NCBI GenBank assembly: GCA_012959805.1
Contig: DUCN01000026.1
Location: 62,001-126,000, forward strand
Reading direction: 5' to 3'
DNA length: 64,000 nt
Origin: Myxococcales bacterium
GTDB lineage: Bacteria; Myxococcota_A; UBA9160; UBA4427
Each line of letters begins with the position of its first letter. The first letter of the stretch is position 1. Positions 26,736-37,300 of the stretch are shown here, one piece after another. The notes below the pieces were generated by a model, which was not told where the DNA came from, did not search any database, and worked only from the letters and a program-made list of their open reading frames with translations. Position numbers and translations under genes: made by a program.

Positions 26736-27358
26736 CACCCAGTTTGCCCATCGCCAAGTCTGAAGGGAATTGAAATCCGAATGCCCTTTTGCTCGACCGC
26801 TTTTCCATCTTCGATTTTCGGATTGTATTTCCATTGGGAGACCGCTTTGATCGCAGCCCGATTGAAAATCTTGCTCGGCTCGTAGGCGATCACTTTCGGA
26901 TCCCTCACAGAGCCGGACTTACTGATCGTAAACTCGATCAGAACGCGACCTTCAATCCCGCGCTGTGCCGCGCGTTCTGGATATTGCGGGGGAACCCGAA
27001 CCATCGGGACTGCGTCGCCATCCGCAGAGGCCATCGAAAATCCGCCACTGGTATCAATGCCCATGGAAGTATCGACGGCGGCCGAAATGCCAAGACCGCC
27101 GGAATCCATGTCCGAAGCCTGATCCATATCAAAGTCCGGGGGCGGTGGTTCTTCGTCGACCTTGCTCTTTTTCGGCGGCTCGCGGTCTTTCTTCTTGACG
27201 TCTTCCGTTCGCTTCACGCGGACGAAGTCGACGACCTTGACCTTGCCACTATCGTCGAGCTCACCTTCTACGATGATCATGCTTTGCATCAAGTAGAACA
27301 ATCCAAATGTCACCACAGATGCCAGCCCGAATGCAACAACGAATCGAGTCGCCGCCAT
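26735..27358 (-). CDS. tonB: TonB energy transducer
   Basis: This 207-residue protein has one N-terminal membrane helix (VVAFGLASVVTFGLFYLM), a Lys/Pro-rich periplasmic spacer (KKKDREPPKKSKVDEEPPPP) and a C-terminal TonB domain with the YPERAAQRGIEGRVLIEFTI motif and AIKAVSQWKYNPKIEDGK. TonB carries proton-motive energy to outer-membrane receptors. Its spacer is short compared with E. coli TonB, like TonB2-type proteins. It lies directly between exbD and the TPR gene. Confidence 0.92.
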   Translation of the reverse strand: MAATRFVVAFGLASVVTFGLFYLMQSMIIVEGELDDSGKVKVVDFVRVKRTEDVKKKDREPPKKSKVDEEPPPPDFDMDQASDMDSGGLGISAAVDTSMGIDTSGGFSMASADGDAVPMVRVPPQYPERAAQRGIEGRVLIEFTISKSGSVRDPKVIAYEPSKIFNRAAIKAVSQWKYNPKIEDGKAVEQKGIRISIPFRLGDGQTG

Positions 27359-27360
27359 CG

Positions 27361-27768
27361 CTAATTCACCTCCGCCGCAAGCGAAATGTTATCCACACCC
27401 GCCAGTCTCGCCTGATCCATGATCTCGACGAGGATACCGTTGAAGGACCCCTCGGACGGCGCGATGATCACTGCACCGTTTGGCCGCTCGGCGTGGAGGC
27501 GCTCGATATTCGCGCGGACAGCACGAATATCGGTAGCCCGCCGGTCGACGAAAATGATGCCGTCATTCGAAATCTGTATGAAGATATTTTCGTTGTCCGT
27601 CATCGTCTTCGTCGTACCGCCCTCGGGACGGCTCAGATCGAGGCCGACTTCCTTCACGAAGGAAGCAGTCACGATGAAGAAGATCAGCATGATGAAGACA
27701 ACATCGAGCATCGGCGTCAGATCAACTTCAGCCTCGTCGTCGAGTCGGCCGGATCTCCGTCGCCTCAT
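27361..27768 (-). CDS. exbD: ExbD biopolymer transport protein
   Basis: A 135-residue protein with the single ExbD helix after EAEVDLTPMLDVVFIMLIFFIV, which includes the conserved membrane Asp needed for proton use, and a periplasmic domain ending in ILVEIMDQARLAGVDNISLA. It overlaps exbB by 4 nt and is followed two bases later by tonB. Together with ExbB it forms the proton-driven motor for TonB. Confidence 0.93.
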   Translation of the reverse strand: MRRRRSGRLDDEAEVDLTPMLDVVFIMLIFFIVTASFVKEVGLDLSRPEGGTTKTMTDNENIFIQISNDGIIFVDRRATDIRAVRANIERLHAERPNGAVIIAPSEGSFNGILVEIMDQARLAGVDNISLAAEVN

Positions 27769-28295
27769 TCGGCACCCCCATGTTCGATCACGAGGCGGTC
27801 AGCCAACCGATCGCCTTCGTCTGCAGCAAACTGCTCGAGCCGAGCCGACAAGATCAAACCAGACAGAGCCGCCACCATGCCGGCCATCGTCGGAATCGTT
27901 GCCTTCGACACACCACCGGCCATGGCCTTTGCGTTTCCGCTGCCGGCCACCGCCATCACATCGAAGACCTCGATCATTCCCGTCACCGTCCCAAGCAGTC
28001 CCAGCAATGGGCAGAGCGCGACGAGAACCCGGATATAGGGCAATCCTTCTTCGAGCTTCATGCGCAACTCTGAAACGAGTAGCCGACGAATCTGATGTGC
28101 GTTCCACGACGAATGATCCTCGCGAGACACCCACTTCTGCTCAACATCATCCGCCGCAGACGGAAACAGGCTGTAGAAGTAGTAGAAACGCTCGAGCATC
28201 AGCGTCCACATCACAACGGTAACACCACCGATGACGAGTAGGACGTCGCCACCCGTTTCCAAGAAAGCCTGAACCTCAAGAATCATCTGGCCCAT
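27765..28295 (-). CDS. exbB: ExbB/TolQ-type proton channel subunit
   Basis: A 176-residue MotA/TolQ/ExbB protein. It has three membrane helices and the family motif VALCPLLGLLGTVTGMIEVFD, plus the GGVSKATIPTMAGMVAALSGLI block. It pairs with ExbD and is the second, minimal ExbB of this operon; the preceding gene encodes a longer ExbB-like protein. The 4-nt overlap with exbD indicates coupled translation. Confidence 0.92.
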   Translation of the reverse strand: MGQMILEVQAFLETGGDVLLVIGGVTVVMWTLMLERFYYFYSLFPSAADDVEQKWVSREDHSSWNAHQIRRLLVSELRMKLEEGLPYIRVLVALCPLLGLLGTVTGMIEVFDVMAVAGSGNAKAMAGGVSKATIPTMAGMVAALSGLILSARLEQFAADEGDRLADRLVIEHGGAE

Positions 28296-28304
28296 GAACG
28301 TCGA

Positions 28305-29720
28305 CTATTCCTGCTGCGCGATGAGACCCGCGCTCTGCTCGTCGAGGGTATCAACGATCTTCTTCGTACTGTTCGCCAATGCAGCATGCATCAGAACGAG
28401 TGGAATGGCAGTGACGAGTCCGAGCATCGTCGTCACCAGCGCTTCCGAAATACCACCGGCCATCATTCTCGGGTCACCTGCACCAAAGAGTGTGATCGAC
28501 TGGAAGGTCTTGATCATACCGGTCACCGTACCGAGCAGACCCATGAGAGGCGCCACGACCGAAACGATTCGAACCAACCAGACCAGACTCTCGAGATTGG
28601 AGGATTCCCGAAGAACGACCTCATCCAGCATCAATTCCAGCTGCTCTCGATCCACATCCGGGTTGTCCGCGGCAACCGCTAGGATCCGACCCAGCGGATT
28701 ACCCGTATCGGCTCGGCTGCTCTTCTTTTGGGCTTCGACCTTCCGACCGACGATGAAGAGAATGACCATCTTATAAATACCGAGAAGTGCGGCGATGATG
28801 CCCAGTGTGATCACCGTGTACCCGACCGCACCACCTTCTGGAATGCGCTCGCTCAAGCCACGTGTTTCAATCAACACCGCGAGCAGTGATCCACTACTGG
28901 GATCGACCGCAAGGCCAGCAAATTCGCCTTGGCCGGCAGACTGATATTCACCAACGGTGTCCACGTAACGTGATGGAGGCTGACGACTCAGCTCCTGGAG
29001 TTGTCCCTGAATGGGATCCCAGAGCAGGTACTGACCATCCGAAATCACACTGAAGACGCCTGCGCGCGTGACGTCGCGTGTCTCGATTCCGCTCGGCGTA
29101 TACACCTCCGATGAAAACGTCACGATCTTGCCCTGGGCGACCATCTCCCGAACGAGCTCCATCCAGAGCTGTTCGAGTTCAGCAATCGATGGAAGTTCCT
29201 TGTTCTTCCCCAGATTTTCGAGGAACACGATTCGATCACGACCGTATTGGGCGGTCGAGATGGAGGCTTCGATGTTGCCTCGCGTATCACCGGCAATCTG
29301 CCGGGTCACGCCGAAGAGTTCACCGAGATTGCCCATGCGCTGTTCGAGGGCTTCCTCGAGTTCAGCGATCGTGACCTCTTTTTCCTGGTATTCCTTTTCG
29401 AGGGCTTGGCTCCGGGCTTCTGCTCGCGCCTCTGTGGCCTTGGCCTCGCTCAGCAGTCGACGCTGATCTTCCCGGGCATTCGCGAATGTACGTTCGCGTT
29501 CGACGTCCTCGCGCTTCTCGACTTTCCAGCCCCTGAGAACCTCTTCAAGAAGCTGATCAGCCGTGGTCGGTCGAGGCCCCTCGATCACCATAGGAGTCGG
29601 TTCCGCAGCGGCATCCTGAGCTATGGCAGGTGCAGCAACGAATCCACCGAAGATCAAGCCGGCGACGGCGGCTCCGGCCATTCCGTTTTTCAATCGCTCG
29701 ATTCGAAACAGACGCGACAT
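28305..29720 (-). CDS. TtpC-like long ExbB-domain protein
   Basis: The 471-residue product has a signal/anchor helix, a long periplasmic coiled coil (about residues 70-130, heptads such as KATEARAEARSQALEKEYQE), a beta-rich middle region and a C-terminal MotA/TolQ/ExbB domain (VAPLMGLLGTVTGMIKTFQSI, GGISEALVTTMLGLVTAIPLVL). This is the layout of TtpC, an accessory protein of Vibrio TonB2 systems. It likely links the DUF3450 protein to the ExbB-ExbD motor. It overlaps the upstream DUF3450 gene by one base and is 9 bp from exbB. Confidence 0.85.
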   Translation of the reverse strand: MSRLFRIERLKNGMAGAAVAGLIFGGFVAAPAIAQDAAAEPTPMVIEGPRPTTADQLLEEVLRGWKVEKREDVERERTFANAREDQRRLLSEAKATEARAEARSQALEKEYQEKEVTIAELEEALEQRMGNLGELFGVTRQIAGDTRGNIEASISTAQYGRDRIVFLENLGKNKELPSIAELEQLWMELVREMVAQGKIVTFSSEVYTPSGIETRDVTRAGVFSVISDGQYLLWDPIQGQLQELSRQPPSRYVDTVGEYQSAGQGEFAGLAVDPSSGSLLAVLIETRGLSERIPEGGAVGYTVITLGIIAALLGIYKMVILFIVGRKVEAQKKSSRADTGNPLGRILAVAADNPDVDREQLELMLDEVVLRESSNLESLVWLVRIVSVVAPLMGLLGTVTGMIKTFQSITLFGAGDPRMMAGGISEALVTTMLGLVTAIPLVLMHAALANSTKKIVDTLDEQSAGLIAQQE

Positions 29721-30541
29721 CAGCTCTGACCTCCCTGCTCCGGCTGTCCAAGCGGAACGCGGATCAGCTGAGGCGCGGATTGCTTCTTGGCAACGCGTAG
29801 TCCTTCAGCAACCCAGTTAAAATAGCTCGAATCCAGTAATTCAAACGCTCCGATCTCCGCATTCCAGGCGCCGACCTCTTCGAGATCTCGAGTCTGGTAG
29901 ATGAGACCGATTCGGCCCACGCGGAGATAGTCGACGGGCACCTCGATGCCATCCTTCTCCAAGAGACCGGCATACGCCTCGATCGTTCGACCGAAATCGC
30001 TCTCGACCTGGTACGCCTCGAGAATGCGCCGATAGCGCTCCGCGTCCGCCACGTCCGACCGGCGCATCAACACACGTAGCCCGTCGACGCGCGCGCGACG
30101 TTTTTCGGAGAGAAAGGGAATGTCGACCTCGATGAACTGCGCGAGGGAATCAATCATCTTGAGCATCAGCGGAGTGACCGACCGGCCGACTTCTTCGACG
30201 TCATCGATCTGCCGCTGAAGCGAAGCGAGTTCCTCGTTCTGTGACACGATCACTTCAGACAGCTGACGATTGAAGATGTTGAGCGACTCGATTTTCTTGT
30301 TGGTCAGCCGATACGCGGAGATCAACTCGTCCGTCGCCGTCGACATCGTCTCGACGCGCCGCTGCGACTCCGCGCCGGATACATTGGCTTCGACACGCCG
30401 ATCGATCGGCTGATCGAGTTGCTGTGCCGACGCCGTGCTACCCGCCAGCATCAAAACGGCCGCGCTTGCGATCAACAGGCTGTTCCCGGCCCAGTTCCCG
30501 GCTTTGACGATTTCTTTCGCCGTCGCCCCCAAAGTCATCAT
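29720..30541 (-). CDS. DUF3450 family periplasmic coiled-coil protein
   Basis: First gene of the TonB operon, 273 residues. A signal peptide (LLIASAAVLMLAGSTASAQQ) precedes a coiled coil (TDELISAYRLTNKKIESLN, IVSQNEELASLQRQIDDVEE), then the domain with PFLSEKRRARVDGLRVLMRR and VDYLRVGRIGLIYQTRD. DUF3450 proteins precede TtpC-type ExbB proteins in many Gram-negative bacteria, but their job is unknown. A GGAGAG ribosome site lies before the ATG; the operon promoter must be in the 758-bp gap upstream. Confidence 0.85.
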   Translation of the reverse strand: MMTLGATAKEIVKAGNWAGNSLLIASAAVLMLAGSTASAQQLDQPIDRRVEANVSGAESQRRVETMSTATDELISAYRLTNKKIESLNIFNRQLSEVIVSQNEELASLQRQIDDVEEVGRSVTPLMLKMIDSLAQFIEVDIPFLSEKRRARVDGLRVLMRRSDVADAERYRRILEAYQVESDFGRTIEAYAGLLEKDGIEVPVDYLRVGRIGLIYQTRDLEEVGAWNAEIGAFELLDSSYFNWVAEGLRVAKKQSAPQLIRVPLGQPEQGGQS

Positions 30542-31299
30542 TCAATCTCTCCTCGGTCGGACACCGACCAGATCGACTCTGCGCAGTACTACACGCACCG
30601 CGCGTCATGCGCATTTCTTTTCATGCTTCTCGCACCCGCGGATTCATTCGCACGGATTGCGCTCACTTCCACACTCACACCGCGAGCGGAACTGACGCCC
30701 GCCCTGTGCGATGCCTACGCCCAGTTTTCACTGGGCCACCAAACACCATCAGGGTCCACCTTATTCAATCCAGGTAGGTCTGGGAGGATTCTCCAAAGCG
30801 AGATCGGCGTTTACCGGAGACCGGCGATCGGGCGATCGATTTGGAACGTCTGGGGCGCGCCCTGTATTCTTTCGAATCTGAATGGAATTTCCAAGCATTA
30901 ATTTGGGATTTGCTCGAAGTCTTGCGAGTTAGACCGCAGCCCCCAACGAGATTGACGATTCGATGCTGCCTCAATTTGAGATTCGACTCCGACAAAGATC
31001 ATGACGCGACTTGTCGAATTTCGAGAATCAGACGACGATCGATCTGTGGCCGGCCTATTTCTCGGCTAGCCCATCGGCGACATCGATTATGTTCGAATCT
31101 GAGACCCGAATGTCAAATGCGATGTGAAAGCACTACATTCCTGACTGAGCCAAACTGAAACGGATCCCACATTGCCCCCAATACACAACACCGCGAAACG
31201 AAGATCTACACAGCCTTTCGCGATCGGCATATCCTCGACGGCCATGTCCGCCACACGCCATCAAGACTCGGGTGCTCGTAAGGCGAGGAATCGCGCCTG
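30542..31299. other. 758-bp divergent intergenic region
   Basis: The gap separates the leftward TonB operon from the rightward lut operon. Short open frames exist on the plus strand (for example about 30841-31158), but none has a convincing ribosome site, family motif or coding-like composition. Base composition is more AT-rich around 30880-31150. I see no tRNA-like cloverleaf, strong terminator or repeat. It should hold the promoters of both operons. Confidence 0.4.
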
Positions 31300-32121
31300 A
31301 TGCGGGTCGCTCTCTTCGTTCCCTGTTATATCGATCAGCTCAGGCCCGGAGTCGGACTGGCCGCCCTCGATGTGCTGGAAGCCTTCGGTTTTGACGTGGT
31401 TTTCCCGGAAGCCCAGACCTGTTGCGGTCAGCCGTTCCTGACTGCGGGCGAGTCGCGTTCCGCAAAATCCCTCTTCCATCACTATCTCGATGTCTTTGAA
31501 GACTTCGACCAGATCGTGACGCTCTCGGGTAGCTGCGCGGCCACCGTGAGATGCCAGCTTCCCAATCACGTGCCCGGCTCTCGCGCGAAAGCCATTGCGA
31601 GTCACACATTCGAGTTCTGCGAATTTCTGGTTGCCCACGATGTCGCCTCCCGAAATCTCGGGCATTTTCCGCATCGCGTAGGGCTACACGCGAGTTGTCA
31701 CGCCCTCCGCGAACTGGGCCTGGGAACACCGAGTGAACTTCGCCACCTGGGTCGCCCCGATCCCGCGCGGTCGCTGCTCTCGTCCATCCAGGGACTCCAA
31801 CTCGTTGACCTGACGCGATCCGACGAATGCTGCGGTTTTGGAGGTGTCTTCTCCGTAGAGGAAGAGGCTGTCTCTTGCCGCATGGGTCTGGACCGATTGG
31901 CAGACCACCAACTCGCTGGATCGGAAGTCATCACGTCGACGGACATCTCGTGTCTTTTTCAACTGCAGGGCCTTGGCGCCAAATCGCAGGCGTCGGGAGC
32001 GCCGGGATTCGAATTTCGGATGCTTCACGTCGCGGAGCTGCTGGCCGAGAGCCTCGCCGGGATCACTTCGCAGTCGACGGCTACGCAACAGGAGAATGGC
32101 GGGCTCCATGGGACATCGTGA
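31300..32121 (+). CDS. lutA: LutA-type (Fe-S)-binding oxidoreductase subunit
   Basis: A 273-residue CCG-domain protein with two cysteine-rich motifs: TCCGQPFLTAGE and, in the second half, DECCGFGGVFSV. It has the family N-terminus MRVALFVPCYIDQLRPGVGLAALDVLEAFG. LutABC oxidises L-lactate to pyruvate in Bacillus subtilis. Here the three genes are in the order lutA-lutB-lutC with overlaps, so the assignment is firm as a complex even though the physiological substrate might be another 2-hydroxy acid. No lactate permease or LutR-type regulator is adjacent. The C-terminal 30 residues are longer than usual. Confidence 0.9.
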   Translation: MRVALFVPCYIDQLRPGVGLAALDVLEAFGFDVVFPEAQTCCGQPFLTAGESRSAKSLFHHYLDVFEDFDQIVTLSGSCAATVRCQLPNHVPGSRAKAIASHTFEFCEFLVAHDVASRNLGHFPHRVGLHASCHALRELGLGTPSELRHLGRPDPARSLLSSIQGLQLVDLTRSDECCGFGGVFSVEEEAVSCRMGLDRLADHQLAGSEVITSTDISCLFQLQGLGAKSQASGAPGFEFRMLHVAELLAESLAGITSQSTATQQENGGLHGTS

Positions 32122-33532
32122 GCGCGCACGGGAATTCGTAGCCGACGTCGATCGCACGCGCTGGCACGACCAGGCGCTCTGGTTCGTTCGCAGCAAGCGC
32201 GACCAGGCCGCCGATCTCGTGCCGGACTGGGAGGCTCTGCGCGATCAAGCCAGCGCGATCAAGCGATCCGCACTCACCGAACTTCCAGAACTCTGGCGTG
32301 AATTCGAAGAGCACGCGACCGCCGCCGGAACCGTCGTTCATTGGGCGCGAGATGCGCACGAGCACAACGAAATCGTCGCCGGCCTTCTGCGGGACCGTAG
32401 CGTTCGCCATGTCGTGAAGAGCAAGTCGATGCTCACCGAGGAATGCGGACTCAATTCCTACCTCGAAGCCGAGGGTATCGAAGTCATCGACACGGATCTC
32501 GGCGAGCGAATCGTGCAACTTCGGGGCGAACCCCCCAGCCATATCGTGATGCCAGCCATTCATCTGCAACGAGCGGAAATCGGCGAACTTTTTGCGAAGG
32601 AAATGGGAAGCGCACCGGACCTCGATGATCCGACTGAGTTGACCGACGTCGCGCGCCGAGACCTTCGAGATCGTTTTTTGAAAGCCGAAGCCGGACTCAC
32701 CGGCATCAACTTCGCCATCGCCGAAACCGGAGGCTTCGTCGTCGTCACGAACGAAGGCAATGCCGATCTTGGAACGGCGCTTCCAGGCCTTCACATCGCG
32801 AGCGTTGGTCTCGAGAAGATCATTCCTCAGCAGAAAGACCTCGCGCCCTTCCTGCGGTTGCTCGCGCGCTCGGCGACCGGACAGGCCATTACGACCTACA
32901 CCTCGCATTTCCGTGGGCCGCGCCCCCGCTCGACGCAGGAACTCCACGTCGTGATCGTCGACAATGGTCGAAGTCAACTTCTCGGCCGCCCGGCTTTTCG
33001 CGAAGCCCTCGGCTGCATTCGCTGCGGTGCGTGCCTCAACACCTGCCCCGTCTATCGACGCAGCGGTGGGCACAGCTATTCGGCGACGATTCCGGGCCCC
33101 ATTGGCTCGGTCCTGGAGACGAGCCGCGATCCTGCCACTCATGCGGAGCTACCACATGCATGCAGCCTGTGCGGTTCCTGTACCGATGTTTGCCCTGTCC
33201 GGATCCCCCTTCATCACCAATTGCTTGCCTGGCGCGGAGAGCTGGCGCTTTCAGGCCATCACCCCGCTTGGCGCCGCTTCAGTCTGAATCTCGTCGCCTG
33301 GCTCTTCGTGCGGCCAACGATGTATCGCTTGTTAGGTCGATTCGCTCGCGGGATCGGCCGCCGACTACCACCGACTCTTCGAGAAGACCTGTTGCCTGCT
33401 TGGACTCGCCAGCGACATCTACCAACGATTCCGAAGTCGAGTTTTCGAGAGTTGTATCGCGAGCGACAACGACAGCCAAAACGACCACGGCCGCAAGCAC
33501 AACCGCGACCCCGCCATGAGAGAAACGGCTAA
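32108..33532 (+). CDS. lutB: LutB-type iron-sulfur LUD protein
   Basis: This ATG gives 474 residues, the usual LutB length; another ATG 12 nt upstream is possible. An N-terminal LUD domain (VHWARDAHEHNEIV, KSKSMLTEECGLN, LTGINFAIAETGGFVVVTNEGN) is followed by two 4Fe-4S ferredoxin motifs, CIRCGACLNTCP and CSLCGSCTDVCP. It passes electrons from hydroxy-acid oxidation within the LutABC complex. It overlaps lutA by 14 nt, and its stop is immediately followed by the lutC ATG (TAAATG). The C-terminal 60 residues are basic. Confidence 0.92.
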   Translation: MGHRERAREFVADVDRTRWHDQALWFVRSKRDQAADLVPDWEALRDQASAIKRSALTELPELWREFEEHATAAGTVVHWARDAHEHNEIVAGLLRDRSVRHVVKSKSMLTEECGLNSYLEAEGIEVIDTDLGERIVQLRGEPPSHIVMPAIHLQRAEIGELFAKEMGSAPDLDDPTELTDVARRDLRDRFLKAEAGLTGINFAIAETGGFVVVTNEGNADLGTALPGLHIASVGLEKIIPQQKDLAPFLRLLARSATGQAITTYTSHFRGPRPRSTQELHVVIVDNGRSQLLGRPAFREALGCIRCGACLNTCPVYRRSGGHSYSATIPGPIGSVLETSRDPATHAELPHACSLCGSCTDVCPVRIPLHHQLLAWRGELALSGHHPAWRRFSLNLVAWLFVRPTMYRLLGRFARGIGRRLPPTLREDLLPAWTRQRHLPTIPKSSFRELYRERQRQPKRPRPQAQPRPRHERNG

Positions 33533-34123
33533 ATGGTCACTGCACGCGAAGAAATCCTCGAGCGGCTCGAACGCGCGCGACCCCCGGCAGCCGCCCGACC
33601 GGCGGCGATGCCCGAACCCTCCATGCCCATCGATCCAATGGCGACACTGCGCGATCGGTTGCAAGACGCCGGGGGATCACTCCAGTTCGCCACTCGAAGC
33701 GGCTGGACCGAACAGATTCAGTGGCCGGTCGAAGCTACGACCCTCCGGCATGTGTACTCGTCTCTCAATGCCATGCCGGGACGGGGCGTCGGCCTTTCAT
33801 CAAAGACGAATCACGATCTCGCGGACCTCGACGTCTGTGTGTTAGCCGCGGAGTTCGTGGTCATCGAGAACGCCGCGGCTTGGCAAAGACCGGGCTGTCT
33901 CCGCGAACGAGCGGCCGCCCTGTTGGCGACACATCTCATCGTCGTGGCCAACGCCACAGAGATCGTCGCGACAATGCATCAGGCCTATGCCCGGATCGCA
34001 CCCAGCGACGCGAGCTTTGGTTGGTTTCTCTGCGGCCCCTCGAAGACCGCGGATATCGAGCAATCCCTCGTTCTCGGTGCGCACGGACCGCGCACGATGA
34101 GCCTGATTCTGCTGAGCGATTAG
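33533..34123 (+). CDS. lutC: LutC-type LUD domain protein
   Basis: A 196-residue LUD protein starting directly after the lutB stop. The first 35 residues are Ala/Pro/Arg-rich. The core contains GVGLSSKTNHDLADLDVCVLAAEFVVIENAAA, the C-terminal SFGWFLCGPSKTADIEQSLVLGAHGP and the final hydrophobic strand, as in LutC. It completes the lactate-utilisation complex. Its role as a separate subunit is not well defined even in characterised systems. Confidence 0.88.
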   Translation: MVTAREEILERLERARPPAAARPAAMPEPSMPIDPMATLRDRLQDAGGSLQFATRSGWTEQIQWPVEATTLRHVYSSLNAMPGRGVGLSSKTNHDLADLDVCVLAAEFVVIENAAAWQRPGCLRERAAALLATHLIVVANATEIVATMHQAYARIAPSDASFGWFLCGPSKTADIEQSLVLGAHGPRTMSLILLSD

Positions 34124-34313
34124 CAGCGGAGCCATCCTGCGCTCGCAGCCGGGACGCAGTTTCTTCCCCGGCGCAGGCGCTCATCGCGGTAGCGCGCTAA
34201 ACAAACTTGAGCCCTCGCCAACTCGCGGAGTGGCCGAGATTTTCGCTGCCGAGCGCTCGCGCTCCGAACCGCGCATGAAACTCTCATGCAGCAGGATGGA
34301 TCATCCGGTCATC

Positions 34314-37300
34314 ATGGACCTTCGTTTCGCGCTTTTACTCGTCTGCTTTTTCATCTCAGGCTTTGCGGCGCTCCTCTACCAAACGGCCTGGACCCGCGAA
34401 TTCGCCTTCCTCTTCGGCACTTCGGAGCTCGCGGTCGTCGCGGTGCTCGGCGCCTATATGGGCGGCCTCGCCGCGGGCGCCGCCATCGCCGCTCGATTCG
34501 TCAAGCGGTTGACGCGTCCCGTTCTCGCCTATGGGCTGCTCGAGCTGGGCATCGCAATCGGAGCGCTGTGCGTTCCCTTCCTCATCCAAGCCGTCCAGGC
34601 CGCCTACCTTGCGTTGGCGGGCGGGCTCGATGCGCCGCCGGAAACGATGTCGCTCACGACTGCGCTCTTTCACCTGCTCGGTGCCTTCATCGTGCTCGCA
34701 CCATGCACAACGTTGATGGGCGCGACGCTGCCGCTCCTCGCGCGATATGCGGTCTCGGAAGACAAACAGGTTGGACCGCGAATCGGCATCCTCTATGCCG
34801 TCAACACATTCGGAGCCATCGCGGGAACCCTGGTTGCCGCTTTCGTATTCCTGCCGTTATTCGGCCTGCGTCAAACCGTTTACATCGGCGTCGCCGGCAA
34901 TGGCCTGGTCTTCCTGGCCGCCGCCGCGCTCGCTCGAAGTGTTGCCGCCAGCCGAACGGCAACCGACGAATCCGAAGACGCCGCACACGCAGAACGCCGC
35001 CCCCACTTTCATTGGATTCTTCCGGCAATGACGATTTCCGGCGCCGTCTCGTTCGTCTACGAAGTGCTCTGGACACGCCTATTAGGCCAAGTCCTCGGCG
35101 GCAGTACGGCGGCCTTCGCTTCGATGTTGTCGAGCTTCCTGCTGGGCATCGCCCTGGGAAGCGCAATTGCGTCCCGCTTCGCAAAGACCCGCGAACAGGC
35201 CGCAATAGGTTTTGCCGTCTCTCAACTGGGCATCGGCATCCTCGCGTGGGTGGCCTTCCGTGCCGCGGATCTGTTGCCCGATCTCGCCCGCGCAGTCGGC
35301 GCCTCCCCTTCGGCTCCTGCGGCCGGTGCCGCCGCGGCAGGCATCATCCTTCTTCCCGTGACGTTATGCATCGGTGCAACCTTCCCCTTCGGCGTTCGGC
35401 TGCTCGCACGCGACGCAAGTGATGCGGCCTCCGTAAGTGGTCGTGTCTACGCGTGGAATACCGTCGGCTCGATCATCGGCGCTATTTTGGCGGGCTTTGT
35501 TCTTCTGCCCGAACTCGGCCTCGAGAATACGGCGATCGTCGGCGTCATCACGAGCCTCGGACTGGCCCTCGCCACGGCTTCGTCGATTCACCCGCGACCG
35601 AGTTTCGTTGTCGGTGCAGCGGTGGTCAGTCTGCTCTTTGCGGCCATCGTCCGTCTGCCTACGCCGACCAATCTTCTCCTTCACTCCGCACTCAGCGGCC
35701 GCCGGACCCCCGGCGAACTCTACTACCTCGGCGTCGGCCGATCGGCGACGGTGACGGTCGTCGAGACCGCGCATGGCTGGCGACTCCTTACGAACGGTTT
35801 GCCCGAGTCCGGGGTGGATCGTGCCGAAGAGCCGGACCGTAGGTTCCACGAGACCGCCTGGCTATCGCTGCTCCCAACAGCGGCGCGGCCGGATACGGAT
35901 GAGATGCTGATCATCGGTCTAGGCGGCGCCAATACCCTCGCCGCGACGGCATCCTCGGTGGGTGCAATCGATGTGATCGAACTCGAACACGAGGTCGTCG
36001 TGGCAAACCGGTTGATTCCACGGGCCGAATCTCCACTGGACGATCCCCGCGTCACACTGCGCCTGGGTGACGCTCGCGGCGCCATGAATCTTTCGGACAA
36101 GCAATACGACGCGATCGTTTCACAGCCCTCGCATCCCTGGACCTCTGGGGCATCGCATCTCTACACCCGTGAGTTCTTCGAATTGGTTCACTCCAAACTC
36201 GAACCGAATGGCGTTTTCGTCCAATGGATCGGTTCATCCTTCATCGACGTCGAGCTCTTTGGCAGTCTCATGGCATCCATGACGGAAGTCTTCAAGACGG
36301 TTCATGTCTATCGACCGGTACCGATGGCCCTTGTCTTCATGGCATCGGATGGCCCCATCGATCTGCGTGAGTCTGCGCCCCGAGCACTCGAAGAGAATCG
36401 AGACGATTTCGCTCGTTTTGGCATTCACAGTGTCGAAGACTTCTTCGCGAGCTGGGCCCTGGATACCCGGGGCGTACGCATGCTCGCCAAGGGTCGTCCC
36501 CCCAATACCGATGATCATAATTCCCTCGCGACCACCCGGCTTCCTCCGTCGCGCAAGATCACTCGCCAACGACTCGATCGCATCTTCGCCAAGTTCGACG
36601 CCCTCGACGAAACTCGACTTCAACAGGTCGATGCAGTCTCAGTCGTTCGCCGAATAGCCCGAATCGGCGGCCACGCCCGGGCGCGGCAAACCACAACCCG
36701 CCTGTCTGCCTCGCTCGCCCTCTCTGCGCAGGGTTGGCTCGCCTTCGATCGATGGCAGATCATTCGCGCCAAAGCATTTTTCCTCAAAGCACTCAAACTC
36801 GACCCAGAGCTAACGAGCGCGCGTTCGGGCCTTGTCGCGATCATCGGCATCGAAGACATCCAAGTGGACGACTTCGGCCAGCCCGAGCGGACCGTCTTTC
36901 GCGCAAATCGATTCTTACTCGAAAATGACTGGGCCAGTTTGCGCGATATGGATTCCGAGCTTGCCAGGGTCTCCGCTGGCTCACTCCTTTTTGGCAGCGC
37001 CGTCCGCGCTCGGGTCGAATGGCGGCTCGCGATCGGAAAACCAGCGGATGGACGGGAGGCGATCGAGATCATCGACACACTTCTCACACGACAACGTCAG
37101 GGAAATAACTTCCTACTTCGTGCACTTGCGGCCGCGCTCGCCAGCGAACCCAAGATCGCCTGGGCCGCGATCGAAGAAGCGGTGCGCCCAGGACAGGGAC
37201 TCGAGCCGATCCGCGCTCGCGCTCGCGCGCTGGTTCGGCGTCTCGGCGAGCCCCCGGTCGGCTCGTCCATCATGCAGAGATTGTTCGCGGACGTTCAAGA

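Noticed and set aside
30841..31158. Possible 105-codon gene in the large gap before lutA
   Set aside because: No ribosome site, no recognisable motif, and Arg/Ser/Cys-rich translation without coding-like codon use.
32081..33142. Long minus-strand frame opposite lutB (353 codons)
   Set aside because: Lies within the firmly assigned lutB gene, has no motif and no ribosome site.
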